A program made the position numbers and the translations under genes. Shown here one piece after another: positions 14,869 to 15,384 of a stretch of 15,384 bases of DNA. The stretch is taken from positions 1-15,384 of the forward strand of contig JAGRHB010000013.1 of assembly GCA_020445245.1 (NCBI GenBank), given 5' to 3'. The number at the start of each line of letters is the position of its first letter. Within the stretch, counting starts at the first letter, position 1. This stretch comes from Gammaproteobacteria bacterium (GTDB lineage: Bacteria; Pseudomonadota; Gammaproteobacteria; Chromatiales; Sedimenticolaceae). The notes below the pieces were generated by a model. That model saw only the letters and a program-made list of their open reading frames with translations. It was not told the DNA's origin and made no database searches.

Positions 14869-14890
14869 GATCGGCGCGCGGAGACTTCCG

Positions 14891-15384
14891 GTGAGACCCA
14901 AGAAACAGCGCATCCTTATCGTCGACGACGAGCCCGAGCTCCGGGGATTGCTGACCACCTATCTTTCGAAGGAAGGGTATGACGTCAATGCGGTGGAAGA
15001 CGGCACGGCATTGGACCTATATCTTTCCAGGCAATCTGTCGACATGGTGATCCTGGACCTGATGCTGCCTGGCGAAGACGGCCTCTCGATCGGCAGGCGG
15101 CTGCGTCAACAGAGGAATCTTCCGATCATCATCCTTTCTGCGCGTGGCGAAGAGCTCGACCGGATCGTCGGCCTGGAAATGGGTGCAGACGACTACCTGA
15201 CCAAGCCGTTCAACCCGAGGGAGCTGCTGGCCAGAATCCGCTCGGTGCTGCGTCGCTGTGAAACCGTCGACGGGGATCACGTGAATCCCAAAGACACCTT
15301 GCTTTCTTTCGGCGAATTCCGCCTCGACGTACAGACGCACAGGCTAAGCAACGACGAGCAGGACATCCCATTGACGACCGGCGA
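14891..15384 (+). CDS. OmpR-family response regulator, C-terminus cut by window edge
   Basis: The frame opens at a GTG preceded by GGAGA six bases upstream and stays open to the window edge, giving 164 residues. The receiver domain is complete: ILIVDDEPE with acidic pair D12 and D13, phosphoacceptor D56 in VILDLMLPGEDG, S83 in LSARGE and K105 in YLTKPF. After a linker from about 122, the start of the winged-helix effector domain is visible (SFGEFRLDVQTHRLS). This places it in the OmpR/PhoB family. The sensor kinase is not in the window and would be expected just downstream. Its divergence from the cytochrome c'-like gene and the tandem repeat between them point to that gene and itself as targets. 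Confidence 0.92.
   Translation, partial: MRPKKQRILIVDDEPELRGLLTTYLSKEGYDVNAVEDGTALDLYLSRQSVDMVILDLMLPGEDGLSIGRRLRQQRNLPIIILSARGEELDRIVGLEMGADDYLTKPFNPRELLARIRSVLRRCETVDGDHVNPKDTLLSFGEFRLDVQTHRLSNDEQDIPLTTG

Larger units (their letters stand above)
14745..14890. promoter_or_regulatory. Divergent control region between the cytochrome c'-like gene and the response regulator gene
   Basis: The 146 bases contain a tandem decamer repeat (14823-14842) and a perfect 21-bp palindrome (14848-14868). On the minus strand a TATTGT hexamer downstream of the repeat could serve as -10 for the cytochrome gene, with no good -35, as expected for an activator-dependent promoter. Ribosome binding sites are GAGGAG (14753-14758) for the cytochrome and GGAGA (14880-14884) for the regulator. 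Promoter assignments are inference. Confidence 0.55.

Overview
This is a GC-rich, densely coded bacterial chromosome segment. The neighbourhood of nnr, queG, orn and rsgA and the protein style fit a gammaproteobacterium, or a close relative, with respiratory or chemolithotrophic metabolism. I cannot name the genus. There are four proteins with c-type haem (one with eight haems), an Fnr/Dnr-type regulator and a response regulator. I saw no tRNA, rRNA, CRISPR array or insertion sequence.

Layout. At 1-1337 are two divergent housekeeping genes, nnr (cut by the window edge) and queG (tRNA queuosine). At 1348-4349 is a nitrogen-oxide module: a Crp/Fnr-family regulator on the minus strand, a 321-base intergenic region with a perfect FNR-type box (TTGAT-N4-ATCAA), then an octahaem hydroxylamine-oxidoreductase-like cytochrome and a small exported TPR protein. 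At 4390-5863, on the minus strand, orn (oligoribonuclease) is followed by a membrane-anchored TIR-domain protein with an unrecognised exported C-terminal domain. At 6013-8575 a plus-strand run encodes a Ste24-type M48 peptidase, a very small cytochrome c and RsgA.

At 8747-12795 is a tightly coupled four-gene operon: Gfo/Idh/MocA oxidoreductase, acyl carrier protein, GNAT-like acyltransferase and AMP-forming acyl ligase. The stops and starts overlap or nearly touch. The logic is activation of an acid, loading on a carrier protein, and transfer to an amine, possibly on a sugar made by the oxidoreductase. An 11-bp hairpin spans the end of the operon. At 12866-14744, on the minus strand, a cytochrome c'-like protein is followed by an outer-membrane beta-barrel protein. 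They are divergent from an OmpR-family response regulator that runs off the right edge. The shared 146-base region holds a tandem decamer repeat and a perfect 21-bp palindrome, both operator-like.

The main themes are nitrogen-oxide or hydroxylamine chemistry under FNR-type control and a possibly two-component-controlled cytochrome c'/porin pair. The most unusual single gene is the TIR-TM protein coupled to orn. The acyl-transfer operon is probably an accessory surface- or metabolite-modification system whose product cannot be read from sequence. These functions are inferred from motifs and family knowledge without database searches.
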